DNA from: Bryobacter sp964387685
Lineage (GTDB): Bacteria > Acidobacteriota > Terriglobia > Bryobacterales > Bryobacteraceae
Assembly (NCBI GenBank): GCA_964387685.1
Contig: CAYLXK010000014.1
Location: 1 to 64,000 of the forward strand
Direction of reading: 5' to 3'
DNA length: 64,000 bases
Numbering within the stretch: position 1 is the stretch's first letter; each line of letters opens with the position of its first letter. The notes beneath the pieces were generated by a model. The model saw only the letters and a program-made list of their open reading frames with translations. It was not told where the DNA came from and searched no databases. Shown here piece by piece: positions 7,768 through 15,521 of the stretch. A program made the translations under genes and the position numbers.

Positions 7768-8280
7768 ATGGATCAAACTGCAATCGAAAAGAGCCGCGGC
7801 AGTTCGGGGACGCTCCATTTTCGCAAGAGCCGGCCCGATGACCTGGATGTGCTGCTCGCGATGATGTGCCAGTTGTATGCCAGCGATGGCGTACCGTTTC
7901 ACGCAGAACGGTCGCGGCAAGCGGCAGAGCAATTGATGCGCGAGCCCCGAGCAGGCGCTATTTGGTTGTTGGAGATCGGGGAGGCCACCATCGGCTACGT
8001 GGTGCTTACTATAGGCTTCAGCTTGGAGTTCGGCGGGTGGCACGGGTTTATCGACGAACTCTTCGTGGACGCGCCCCACCGTGGAAGCGGCATAGGAACG
8101 GCGGCGGTGCGCTACCTGGAATCCGAATGTGCGCGGCGCGGAATGACCGCACTTCTGCTGGAGGCCGACCTCGCGAACGAGCAGGCAACGCGTTTGTACC
8201 ACCGTCTCGGTTTTCGGGAGCACTCAAGGCGTTTGATGACGCTCCTGGTTGAAAGCACCAGCGCTCAGGCCGCGCGATAG
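7768..8280 (+). CDS. GNAT-family N-acetyltransferase
   Basis: 170 residues. The acetyl-CoA-binding motif A is clear: FIDELFVDAPHRGSGIGTAAVRYLE (pyrophosphate loop RGSGIG at about residue 111), then ALLLEADLANEQATRLYHRLGF of motif B. The N-terminal FRKSRPDDLDVLLAMM is typical. The acetyl acceptor is unknown; small molecules or protein N-termini are both possible. Divergent from the Crp-like regulator, with the palindromic operator 34 bases upstream of the ATG, it is probably part of the same regulon as the DinB gene at 6476. It is the last gene before the diverged queA-tail copy. Confidence 0.88.
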   Translation: MDQTAIEKSRGSSGTLHFRKSRPDDLDVLLAMMCQLYASDGVPFHAERSRQAAEQLMREPRAGAIWLLEIGEATIGYVVLTIGFSLEFGGWHGFIDELFVDAPHRGSGIGTAAVRYLESECARRGMTALLLEADLANEQATRLYHRLGFREHSRRLMTLLVESTSAQAAR

Positions 8281-8404
8281 GACCCGACATGTCGCGCAGC
8301 GTCGAGAGGTGCACAGAAACGTCCAACCCACGCGCGAGCCGGAAGCTCGGCGGGTGAAGATTGAAGTCTACAAGCCCAGATTGGCTTCGAACCTGAAGTC
8401 CAAC

Positions 8405-8482
8405 ACCAGGGCCGCTGAGCGGCGGGCGGTGGGATCTCGCTATCGTTTTTTCAGATGCGGGGACGCGATGCTCGGGCGTTAG
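8405..8482 (+). repeat. Diverged second copy of the queA 3' end (possible attachment-site remnant)
   Basis: These 78 bases align without gaps to queA 5999-6076, both ending in TAG. The last 57 bases are identical at 43 positions. In frame, TRAAERRAVGSRYRFFRCG matches TMAAYRHAVEARYRFFSYG, and both continue DAML. The copy ends exactly against the stop of the convergent hydrolase at 8479. This is the arrangement left when an element integrates into the 3' end of a gene and supplies a replacement end. No integrase is present between the copies, so decay of a queA duplication is the alternative. Confidence 0.65.
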
Positions 8483-9795
8483 TCCCAGAGCAGTTCGGCG
8501 ATATGCACGGCGGAGGCGGACTCGCTGGGGCGGGCATGGATGACTTCGTCCCGGAGCGTGACGCGGACGCCGGAGCGCTTTTCCGGCAGGACCGGGATGA
8601 TCACGGCGTCGCGGGTGGGGATGCCGGGCAGGAGTTGTTCGACAGGTGCGCCGTCGACCAAGAGGGCGTCGCGGCCTTTGGAGAAATAGCCCTGGGGGCG
8701 GTGGATCAAGAGGCGGGGGCCTTCGATTTTGGCGCCGCCCAAGAGTTCCATGGCTCCAGCGGGCCAGAAGCGGAAGTTCAGCAGCGAGGTGGAGCGCAGG
8801 AGACCACTCATGAAGTAACTAACGGAGTGGCCTTCCTTTTCGAGGACAAATTCATAGCTGCGTTCGGGGCTTAGCTGAGCGGGTCCCCAGACGCCATTCA
8901 CGTCGGTGACCCGATCGAGCAGCGGGTCGCCGGCGCGCTCGGCCGAGGCGGGCTTCAAGGCAAAGATGCGGAAGCGGACCTGAGCTAAGGGGCGGTTGGT
9001 GGCAGCGCCGCCCGCGAAACCGGTGACAAGGCCACTGAAGGAGGGCGCGGCTTCCGGGGCGGGCTTGACGGTCTTGGGCGCTTGGCCGGTGAGGAAGCGA
9101 TAGGTTTCGGCGAAGGCCAGCGGGTGGAAGGCCACTTCGCGATGATCGAGGCCGGGCAGGACGACATTCTCGGCGCCTTGGAGAGCGGGGGCGTCATAGC
9201 CGACATTGGGCTGCGCATACTTGTCCGCCTTGTCGCTGCGGATGGTGAGGAAGCGGACGCCCGGGACGACTTCCGAGCCTTCGTTTAACTGACGCAGGTA
9301 GGAACCCTTGCCGTTGAACTCCATATCGAGGTAGTCGTCGGAGGCGAGGACGCCATGATTCGGCGTGCCGCAGAGGATGGCGTGGGAGACGACGGAGGCG
9401 CCGCCGGCGTTCTTCAAGTAGTTGCGAATGGTCATGCCGCCGCGGCTGCTGCCGACGAGGGCGACTTTGGAGGCTTTGGTTTCGAGCAGAACGCGCGTGA
9501 CGAAGGCGCTGAGTTCGCTAGCGGCGTCGGTGGTGGAGGAACGGAAAGCTTCGGGCTTCGAGTTCTCGCGGCGGGCCGAGGGGTCGGTGAAGCGGATGGC
9601 AAAGAGGCGGTCTGCCGGGTAGCCGTTCGATTCAAAGAGCCAAATGACGGGCAGCCATTTTGTGGCATCGTCGCCGTTGCCGTGAACGAAGACGACGGGC
9701 GTCTGGGCGGCGAGGGCGGCGGTGCAGAAGAGCAGGCCGGCCAGGAGGCGGCTAAAACTGAAGCTTGAGAGCGAGTTGGAGCTGGCGGGGATCAT
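8479..9795 (-). CDS. Secreted alpha/beta-hydrolase (lipase/PHB-depolymerase-like) with C-terminal beta domain
   Basis: 438 residues. An N-terminal signal sequence (FSRLLAGLLFCTAALAA) leads to an alpha/beta-hydrolase fold: VVFVHGNGDDATKW oxyanion region, the nucleophile elbow VGSSRGGMT, a Gly-Thr lid segment CGTPNHGV and a late LPGLDHREVAFHP that probably holds the catalytic histidine. Residues from about 250 form a beta-rich domain of unknown role. It is likely an exported esterase or lipase; the substrate is not identifiable. The start overlaps the 3' end of the TonB-dependent receptor gene by 44 bases, implying co-transcription. Confidence 0.75.
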   Translation of the reverse strand: MIPASSNSLSSFSFSRLLAGLLFCTAALAAQTPVVFVHGNGDDATKWLPVIWLFESNGYPADRLFAIRFTDPSARRENSKPEAFRSSTTDAASELSAFVTRVLLETKASKVALVGSSRGGMTIRNYLKNAGGASVVSHAILCGTPNHGVLASDDYLDMEFNGKGSYLRQLNEGSEVVPGVRFLTIRSDKADKYAQPNVGYDAPALQGAENVVLPGLDHREVAFHPLAFAETYRFLTGQAPKTVKPAPEAAPSFSGLVTGFAGGAATNRPLAQVRFRIFALKPASAERAGDPLLDRVTDVNGVWGPAQLSPERSYEFVLEKEGHSVSYFMSGLLRSTSLLNFRFWPAGAMELLGGAKIEGPRLLIHRPQGYFSKGRDALLVDGAPVEQLLPGIPTRDAVIIPVLPEKRSGVRVTLRDEVIHARPSESASAVHIAELLWD

Positions 9796-12700
9796 AGGTC
9801 GAAGTGATGGTACCGAAGGTGGTGGCCGAGATGTTGGCGTTGGGGGCCCGGAAGTTCGAGCGATTGAAGGCGTTGAAGGCTTCGGCGCGGAACTGGAGGC
9901 GCAGGCTCTCGGTGAAGGAGAAGGTCTTGGAGACGCCGACGTCGAATTGATAGAAGTTGTAGCCGGTGACGATGTTGCGACCGGCGTTGCCGAAGGGTTG
10001 ATCGAAGGTAGGAATCGAGACGTTGGCGCGGTTGAGGTAGTTGGAGGGGCTGCGCTGGGCCTCCGGCGCTAAGGGGTCCCCGCTGATATTGGGACGGAAG
10101 ATGTTGAAGCCGAGCAGGGTGAGGAAGGGCGCGACCTGGCCGCGGGCGGCGGCGGTGTAAGTCATATTGAAGGGTTCGCCCGAGCGGAGGTTGACGATGG
10201 AATTGATCTGCCAACCGCCGAGGGCGAGGTCGACGACCTTGGGCGCCTGGGAGAGGAAGCGGCGGCCGCGGCCGATGGGGAGCTCATAGACGAGGCTGGT
10301 GATGTTATTGAACTTGCGGTGGTAGTTGGAGAGGCCCTTGTCGGCGGCGGGATTGTTGTTGTCCTGGAAGCTGGTGCCGTTGTTGTTGGAGCTATCGAAG
10401 GCTTGGCTCGAGTTATCGAGAGCGCGGCTCCAGGTAAAGCTGTTGAGGAAGTAGAGGCCCTTCTCGCTGCGCTTTTCGACGCGGACTTGAAGGCCGTGGT
10501 AAGTGGAGAAGCCATTGGCGACGGTGCCGGAGATGGAGCTATAGGCCTGGTTGGGGCGGCGTTGTTCGACGGTGAGATTCTCGGTGGGGCCGTTGGGACG
10601 GGCCTGGTTGATGTCGTTGATGGTGGCGAGGTTGCCGGCGTCGTTGCCGACGTAGGCAACGTCGACGAGGATGCCGAGGGGCAACTCGCGCTGGATGGAG
10701 GCGAACCAACTATGGACGGTGCCCCAGGGGAGATTGGGATCCACGTACTGCACGGTGCTCTGGCGGGGATTGAAGTTGGAAGGCGCGGCGAAGTCCGAGG
10801 GGAAGCCCTGCTGGGTGTTGAGATAGCCGGGCTGGCCGGGGACCTGGTTGCGGCTGGCGAGCACGAAATTGGGGGCGTTGTAGGCGAGGTAGCTGGTGCC
10901 GGTGCGGTTGAAGCTATTGAAGCCGGAGCCATAGCCGCCGCGCAGGACGGTCTTGGGGGCGAAGGTCCAGGCGAGGCCGATGCGGGGGGCGAGGTTGTTG
11001 GTGTCGAGGTTGACGCGGCTGCGCTCGAAGATGGAGCCTTCCTTAGCCTGGATGATGGTATTGGTGGCGGGGTCCCAACTGGAGAGCTTGTTGTCGCGCT
11101 CGTAGAAGGGGGTGACGAGCTCGTAGCGCAGACCCAGGTTCAAGGTGAGGTTGGAGCGGAGTTTGAAGTCGTCCTGCACATAGAAGAAGAGCGACTGTTG
11201 GCGGTGGTGGACGATGCCGGGGTTGACGAGTTGGAAGGTGTTGCGGGCGCCGAAGAAGAAGTCGGCCAAGCTATAGAGGCCCTGGGTGGCGGCGGTGGGG
11301 GTGACGCCGGGGGGGACGGAGAAGAGACCGGTGTAGGTATTGCGGCCGATGATGGGGCTGACGTCGAGAGCTTCGACGCCGAGCCATTGGTATTCAATGC
11401 CGGTCTTGAGAGTGTGGCGGCCAAGGACGCGGGTGTAGTTGATTTTCGGATTCCAGAGCTGGGGGTGCTGGTATTGGGGGTTGGTGGCTTGGCGGCCGAA
11501 GGAGGTGAAGCTGATGAGGGTTTCCGCGGTGATGCCGCCGGTGAGGGCGGGATCGGTGGGGAGGCCGGGGATGCCGAAGAGGTCGAGCACGCTGGGGCCG
11601 CCGACGAGAGGGGGATCCTTGCCGGCTTCGGATTTGGAGTAGCCGAGGCGGGCTTCGAGGATAGAGTTTTGATCGATGGTCCAAGTGAGGCCGCCGGCAA
11701 AGGAGGTGAGAGGGACGCGTTGGAAGCCGTTGCCGTTGCCACCGGCGAGACCGTCGAGGGTGCCGGGGTCGAAGACGTCGAAGCGGCTCTGGGAGTAGCG
11801 GAAGAAAGCGCGGAGCTTGTCGGAGAAGTATTGATCGACTTTCAAGTCGCCCTTGTCGCGGGAATCGGTGATGCGGCGCAAGGTTTGGTAGTTGTTGGCG
11901 GCGGCGGGGCTGGTATTGGGGCCGAGGGAATCGAGGACGCCGCGCGCGTAGCGGATGACGGCCGAGGAAGGAATGACGCCGTTGGCATAGACTTCGTTGG
12001 TAAAAGGATTGCGGATGGGCACGCCGAGGATGCCCGAACGCTGGGTGGCATTGGGCAGAGTGGCGAAGGCGACGGAAGAATTAACCTCGCGATAGCCTTC
12101 GTAGTCGAGGAAGAAGAAGGTACGGTTTTTGACGATGGGCCCGCCGAAGGCGCCGCCAAATTGATTTTGATTTTGGATGGGGCGGCCGATGGAGGAGCGG
12201 AAGAAGCCGATGGCGTTGAGCTCGGTGTTGCGGAAAAATTCCCAGACGGCGCCGTGGAACTGGTTGGTGCCGCTGCGGAGGCTGGCGTTGACGGTGGCAC
12301 CGCCGGCGCGGCCATATTCGGCGCTCATGTTGTTGGTGATGACGCGGAACTCGGCGACGGCGTCGGGCGGGGGTTGGACGACTTGATTGGAGAAGCCCTG
12401 GTTGGAGGTGCCGAAGTAGTTGTTATCGAGGCCGTCGAGGAGGAAGTTGTTAGCGGTGCTGCGGAGGCCGTTGACGCTGAAGGAGGCTTCGCGCTGGGCG
12501 GAGCCGACGCCCGAGCTGGGGGTGCGGACGATGCCGGCGCTCAAGTAGATCAACTCGGAGTAGGCGCGGCCGTTCAAGGGGAGTTCGCGAATCTGGGGCG
12601 CGGCGATGGTTTGGCCGCGGTCGGAGCTATCGGTTTGCAGGAGCGCCACTTCGGCGGAGACCTGGACGGTGGACTGTACGCTTTCGAGCTCGAGCTGGAA

Positions 12701-13015
12701 GTTGACGCGCTGGCGCGCGCCGATGGTGAGTTCAAACTCCTGGCTGAATTGGGTGCGGAAGCCGGTGTGTTCGGCGCGGACTTTATAGCGGCCGATGGGC
12801 ACGCTGACGAATTCGAAGATGCCCGCGTCACTAGAGCGGACGGTGACACTGACGCCGCGGCGGACTTCTTCGAGGACGACATTGGCGGCGGGAACGGGCG
12901 ACTGGGAAGCGTCGAGGATGGTGCCCAGAACGGAGCCGGTATCGAACTGCGCGAGAGCGGGAAGAGCCCATAAGCCAAGACCCAAAAGCGAAAGGACAGA
13001 CTTCTGCATATCCAT
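9752..13015 (-). CDS. TonB-dependent receptor, Oar-like, with carboxypeptidase-regulatory domain
   Basis: About 1087 residues. An ATG at 13015 or 13009 starts the signal peptide (MQKSVLSLLGLGLWALPALAQ). The order is: carboxypeptidase-regulatory-like beta domain (GSVLGTILDASQSPVPAANV), plug-type region (IRELPLNGRAYSELIYLSAG, VNGLRSTANNFLLDGLDNN, AEYGRAGGATVN), then a long beta-barrel ending LKLQF with the terminal Phe expected for outer-membrane insertion. Acidobacteria use such Oar-like proteins for import of sugars, peptides or other ligands; the ligand is unknown. No classical TonB box was recognised. It overlaps the downstream hydrolase, suggesting uptake and hydrolysis of one substrate. 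Confidence 0.9.
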   Translation of the reverse strand: MDMQKSVLSLLGLGLWALPALAQFDTGSVLGTILDASQSPVPAANVVLEEVRRGVSVTVRSSDAGIFEFVSVPIGRYKVRAEHTGFRTQFSQEFELTIGARQRVNFQLELESVQSTVQVSAEVALLQTDSSDRGQTIAAPQIRELPLNGRAYSELIYLSAGIVRTPSSGVGSAQREASFSVNGLRSTANNFLLDGLDNNYFGTSNQGFSNQVVQPPPDAVAEFRVITNNMSAEYGRAGGATVNASLRSGTNQFHGAVWEFFRNTELNAIGFFRSSIGRPIQNQNQFGGAFGGPIVKNRTFFFLDYEGYREVNSSVAFATLPNATQRSGILGVPIRNPFTNEVYANGVIPSSAVIRYARGVLDSLGPNTSPAAANNYQTLRRITDSRDKGDLKVDQYFSDKLRAFFRYSQSRFDVFDPGTLDGLAGGNGNGFQRVPLTSFAGGLTWTIDQNSILEARLGYSKSEAGKDPPLVGGPSVLDLFGIPGLPTDPALTGGITAETLISFTSFGRQATNPQYQHPQLWNPKINYTRVLGRHTLKTGIEYQWLGVEALDVSPIIGRNTYTGLFSVPPGVTPTAATQGLYSLADFFFGARNTFQLVNPGIVHHRQQSLFFYVQDDFKLRSNLTLNLGLRYELVTPFYERDNKLSSWDPATNTIIQAKEGSIFERSRVNLDTNNLAPRIGLAWTFAPKTVLRGGYGSGFNSFNRTGTSYLAYNAPNFVLASRNQVPGQPGYLNTQQGFPSDFAAPSNFNPRQSTVQYVDPNLPWGTVHSWFASIQRELPLGILVDVAYVGNDAGNLATINDINQARPNGPTENLTVEQRRPNQAYSSISGTVANGFSTYHGLQVRVEKRSEKGLYFLNSFTWSRALDNSSQAFDSSNNNGTSFQDNNNPAADKGLSNYHRKFNNITSLVYELPIGRGRRFLSQAPKVVDLALGGWQINSIVNLRSGEPFNMTYTAAARGQVAPFLTLLGFNIFRPNISGDPLAPEAQRSPSNYLNRANVSIPTFDQPFGNAGRNIVTGYNFYQFDVGVSKTFSFTESLRLQFRAEAFNAFNRSNFRAPNANISATTFGTITSTYDPRQLQLALKLQF

Positions 13016-13045
13016 CAGGGATAGCAAGCGGAAGTGTCGTTCGGA

Positions 13046-14026
13046 TTAATTCCCGACGGTGGAGAGGAGCAACTTGCCGCTGGTGGAGCGGCTCTCAAGA
13101 GCGCGGTGCGCAGCGGCGGCATCGGCGAGGGGAAATGTTTTATCGATACGCAAATGGAGCGAGCCATCGAGAAGCCACGCGAAAAGATCGCCGGTGCGGG
13201 AGAGGATTTCGTTGCGGGTGGAGGCGTAGTGGGCCAGGGTGGGGCGAGTGATAAAAAGACTGCCTTTTGAGCTCAACTTGAGGGGGCTGAAATCGGGAAC
13301 GGGTCCGCTGGCATTGCCGTAGGTGACCATAAGGCCGCGGGGGCGCAGGGCGTTGAGGCTGGCCTCGAAGGTGGAGGCGCCGACGCTGTCGTAGACAACA
13401 TGGGCGCCGAGGCCGTCGGTGATTTCTTTGGCGCGGGCGGCAAAGTCGTCATAGCCGCAGACGAAATCGGCGCCGGCGGCTTTGGCGAGGTCATATTTTT
13501 CCGTACCGGGCAGGGCGCTGGTGGTGGCAATGACGGTGGCGCCGCGGCGCTTGGCGATTTGGGTGAGCAGGAGACCGACGCCGCCGGCGGCCGCGTGGAC
13601 GACGCAGGTTTGGCCGGGCTCGAGAGCGAAGGTGGAATGGGCGAGGTAGTGGGCGGTCATGCCCTGGAGCATGATGGCGGCGGCCTGAGAATAATCGAGC
13701 GCTTCCGGAAGCGGGACTAGTTGCCAGGCGGGGACGACGGCGTATTCGGCATAGGAGCCGATGGCCATGGCGTAGGCGACGCGCTGGCCCGGGGCGAGAT
13801 CGGTGAAGCCTTCGCCGACGGAGACGATTTCACCAGCGCCTTCCATGCCGGGAGTAAAGGGGAGGGGCTGGGGGTAGAGTCCGGTGCGGTGGTAGACGTC
13901 GATGAAGTTGACGCCGCTCGAGGCGAGCTTGACGAGGGCCTGGCCTTTGCCGGGTTGGGGAGTGTCTTTGTCGCCGTAGACCAACTGCTCGGGACCGCCG
14001 GGGGCGGATACGATAATCGCTTTCAT
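13046..14026 (-). CDS. NADPH:quinone oxidoreductase, zinc-independent MDR family
   Basis: 326 residues from the ATG at 14026, which is preceded by a strong Shine-Dalgarno (GGAGG, eight bases upstream on the coding strand). The longer frame to 14056 lacks one. MKAIIVSAPGGPEQL is the typical family start. The catalytic GroES-like domain is followed by the Rossmann motif HAAAGGVGLLLTQIAKRRGA and VYDSVGASTFEASL. There are no structural-zinc cysteines, as expected for quinone oxidoreductases. It reduces quinones or enones using NADPH. It overlaps the upstream gene by ATGA, so the pair is coupled. Confidence 0.92.
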   Translation of the reverse strand: MKAIIVSAPGGPEQLVYGDKDTPQPGKGQALVKLASSGVNFIDVYHRTGLYPQPLPFTPGMEGAGEIVSVGEGFTDLAPGQRVAYAMAIGSYAEYAVVPAWQLVPLPEALDYSQAAAIMLQGMTAHYLAHSTFALEPGQTCVVHAAAGGVGLLLTQIAKRRGATVIATTSALPGTEKYDLAKAAGADFVCGYDDFAARAKEITDGLGAHVVYDSVGASTFEASLNALRPRGLMVTYGNASGPVPDFSPLKLSSKGSLFITRPTLAHYASTRNEILSRTGDLFAWLLDGSLHLRIDKTFPLADAAAAHRALESRSTSGKLLLSTVGN

Positions 14027-14589
14027 CGGGAACCTCCAAAGTTCAAACGGAGCCAACGGCGGCCATGCATCCAGGCGGCGTAGGCGGCCAGGGCGGCGAT
14101 GCCCAAGGGATACAGTAGCAGGCGCACGGGCAGGAGAACGCTATTGGCGCCGGTCATGCCGGCACGGAAGGCGAAGAAGTGCCAGATGGTCTTCCAGTTG
14201 GAATAGTCGAGCCAGAAGTAGTCGCCGTTTTCGTTGAGGATGAAGACCTTGGAGCGTAGGGCGGCGGCTAGGAGCCATTTCCATTTGGACATGACCGGGA
14301 CGCCGGCGCAGATAATGCCGACTACTTCGGGGCCCCAGGAGCGGCACTCGCGGGCGAGGCGTTGGGCGCCGTCCCAGCCGGGGTAGTCCTGGACGCGGAG
14401 CACGCGGCCGTTTTCGGGGCGGAAGCCATCGGGAAGGCCGGAAAAGCAGGTGACGAGATCGATGCGGATGTGTTCGCCGTGGATCTGGTAGAGGTCGCCG
14501 ACGAAGCCATCGAAGAGGCGGCGGGGACCGCTTTCGACCAAGACGACGCGATGAAAATTGGGGATGCGCTGGGAGAAAAACAGATCCAA
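14023..14589 (-). CDS. Conserved protein of unknown function, C-terminal membrane segment
   Basis: 188 residues. The N-terminal part reads VVLVESGPRRLFDGFVGDL, then IDLVTCFSGLPDGF, VLRVQDYPGW, VVGIICAGVPVMSKWKWLLAA and KVFILNENGDYFWLDYSNW. One hydrophobic segment near residues 150-172 should span the membrane. I remember acidobacterial proteins with this pattern but no assigned function. The alternation of short strands and helices resembles the N-terminal half of GT9/GT4 glycosyltransferases, so a sugar-transfer or LPS-related role is possible but unproven. Coupled by ATGA to the quinone oxidoreductase gene. Confidence 0.6.
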   Translation of the reverse strand: MDLFFSQRIPNFHRVVLVESGPRRLFDGFVGDLYQIHGEHIRIDLVTCFSGLPDGFRPENGRVLRVQDYPGWDGAQRLARECRSWGPEVVGIICAGVPVMSKWKWLLAAALRSKVFILNENGDYFWLDYSNWKTIWHFFAFRAGMTGANSVLLPVRLLLYPLGIAALAAYAAWMHGRRWLRLNFGGSR

Positions 14590-14600
14590 ACTACTAGGAT

Positions 14601-15470
14601 ATGCAAAGCGTGCGGGCGCGGATGGAAGCGGTAATGGGGCCCTTGCCCGAAAGGCGCGCGGGGCGCATTGCGTTCGAGGTGGATCGCGAAACGAAGGATG
14701 GCGGGGTGCTGCGCAGGCATTTGCGCTTTGTGCCGGAGGAGGGGGATGAGGTGCCCGCGTGGCTATTGTTGCCCGAGGGAGGCGGGGGGAGAAGGCGGGC
14801 GGCGTTGTGTTTGCACCAGACGACGAAGATCGGCAAGGACGAGCCGGCGGGCCTGGGAGGGAAGGCGAATCTGCAATATGGCCGGGAGTTGGCGCTGCGC
14901 GGATATGTGGTGTTGTGTCCGGACTATCCGAACTTTGGGGAGTATGTTTGCGACCCGTATGCCAAGGGCTATGCGAGCGCGACGATGAAGGGCATTGTGA
15001 ATCACCGGGCGGGCGTGAGCCTGTTAGCGGAGCTGCCGGGGGTGGACGGGGGGAAGATTGCGGCGGTGGGGCATTCGCTGGGCGGGCACAACGCGCTGTT
15101 TTTGGCGGCCTTCGACGAGAGGGTGAAGGCGGTGGTGACGAGTTGTGGATTTACGAGCTTCGCGAGATACAAGGGAGGAGACCTGACGGGGTGGAGCCAC
15201 CGGGGCTATATGCCGAGGATTGCCGAGCGCTATGGGCGGGATCCGAAGCGGATGCCATTTGAGTTTGCCGAGGTGCTGGGGGCGATGGCGCCGCGGCCGA
15301 TTTTTGTGAGTGCACCGGAGAAGGATGAGAACTTCGCGGCGCGGGGCGTGGACGAGGCGGTGCGGGAGAGCGGGCATGGAAGGATCGAAGTGCAGCATCC
15401 GGAATGCGGGCACGATTTTCCGGTCGAGATGCGGCAACGGGCTTACGGCTGGCTGGACGCGGCGCTCTAG
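14601..15470 (+). CDS. Alpha/beta-hydrolase, dienelactone-hydrolase/acetyl-xylan-esterase-like
   Basis: 289 residues with no signal peptide. Family features are AALCLHQTTKIGKDE (oxyanion region), GYVVLCPDYPNFGEY, the nucleophile elbow AAVGHSLGGHNALF (Ser near residue 157), IFVSAPEKDENF (acid loop) and ECGHDFPVEM (catalytic His). The dienelactone/abhydrolase_7-type layout suggests an esterase. The substrate is unknown. It is divergent from the gene at 14589, with about 11 bases between starts, and runs in the same direction as the glycosyltransferase that follows. Confidence 0.85.
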   Translation: MQSVRARMEAVMGPLPERRAGRIAFEVDRETKDGGVLRRHLRFVPEEGDEVPAWLLLPEGGGGRRRAALCLHQTTKIGKDEPAGLGGKANLQYGRELALRGYVVLCPDYPNFGEYVCDPYAKGYASATMKGIVNHRAGVSLLAELPGVDGGKIAAVGHSLGGHNALFLAAFDERVKAVVTSCGFTSFARYKGGDLTGWSHRGYMPRIAERYGRDPKRMPFEFAEVLGAMAPRPIFVSAPEKDENFAARGVDEAVRESGHGRIEVQHPECGHDFPVEMRQRAYGWLDAAL

Positions 15471-15521
15471 ACCGTGATAGGCTTTCGCCAAACGAATTGA
15501 GCCAAGCCACTGCCAGATAGC

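Noticed and set aside
10319..12973. Plus-strand open frame of 884 codons opposite the first TonB-dependent receptor
   Set aside because: Its translation is a low-complexity Gly/Ala/Val/Glu/Asp mixture with no family motif, which is the expected antisense reading of a GC-rich gene; the minus-strand protein is a clear receptor.
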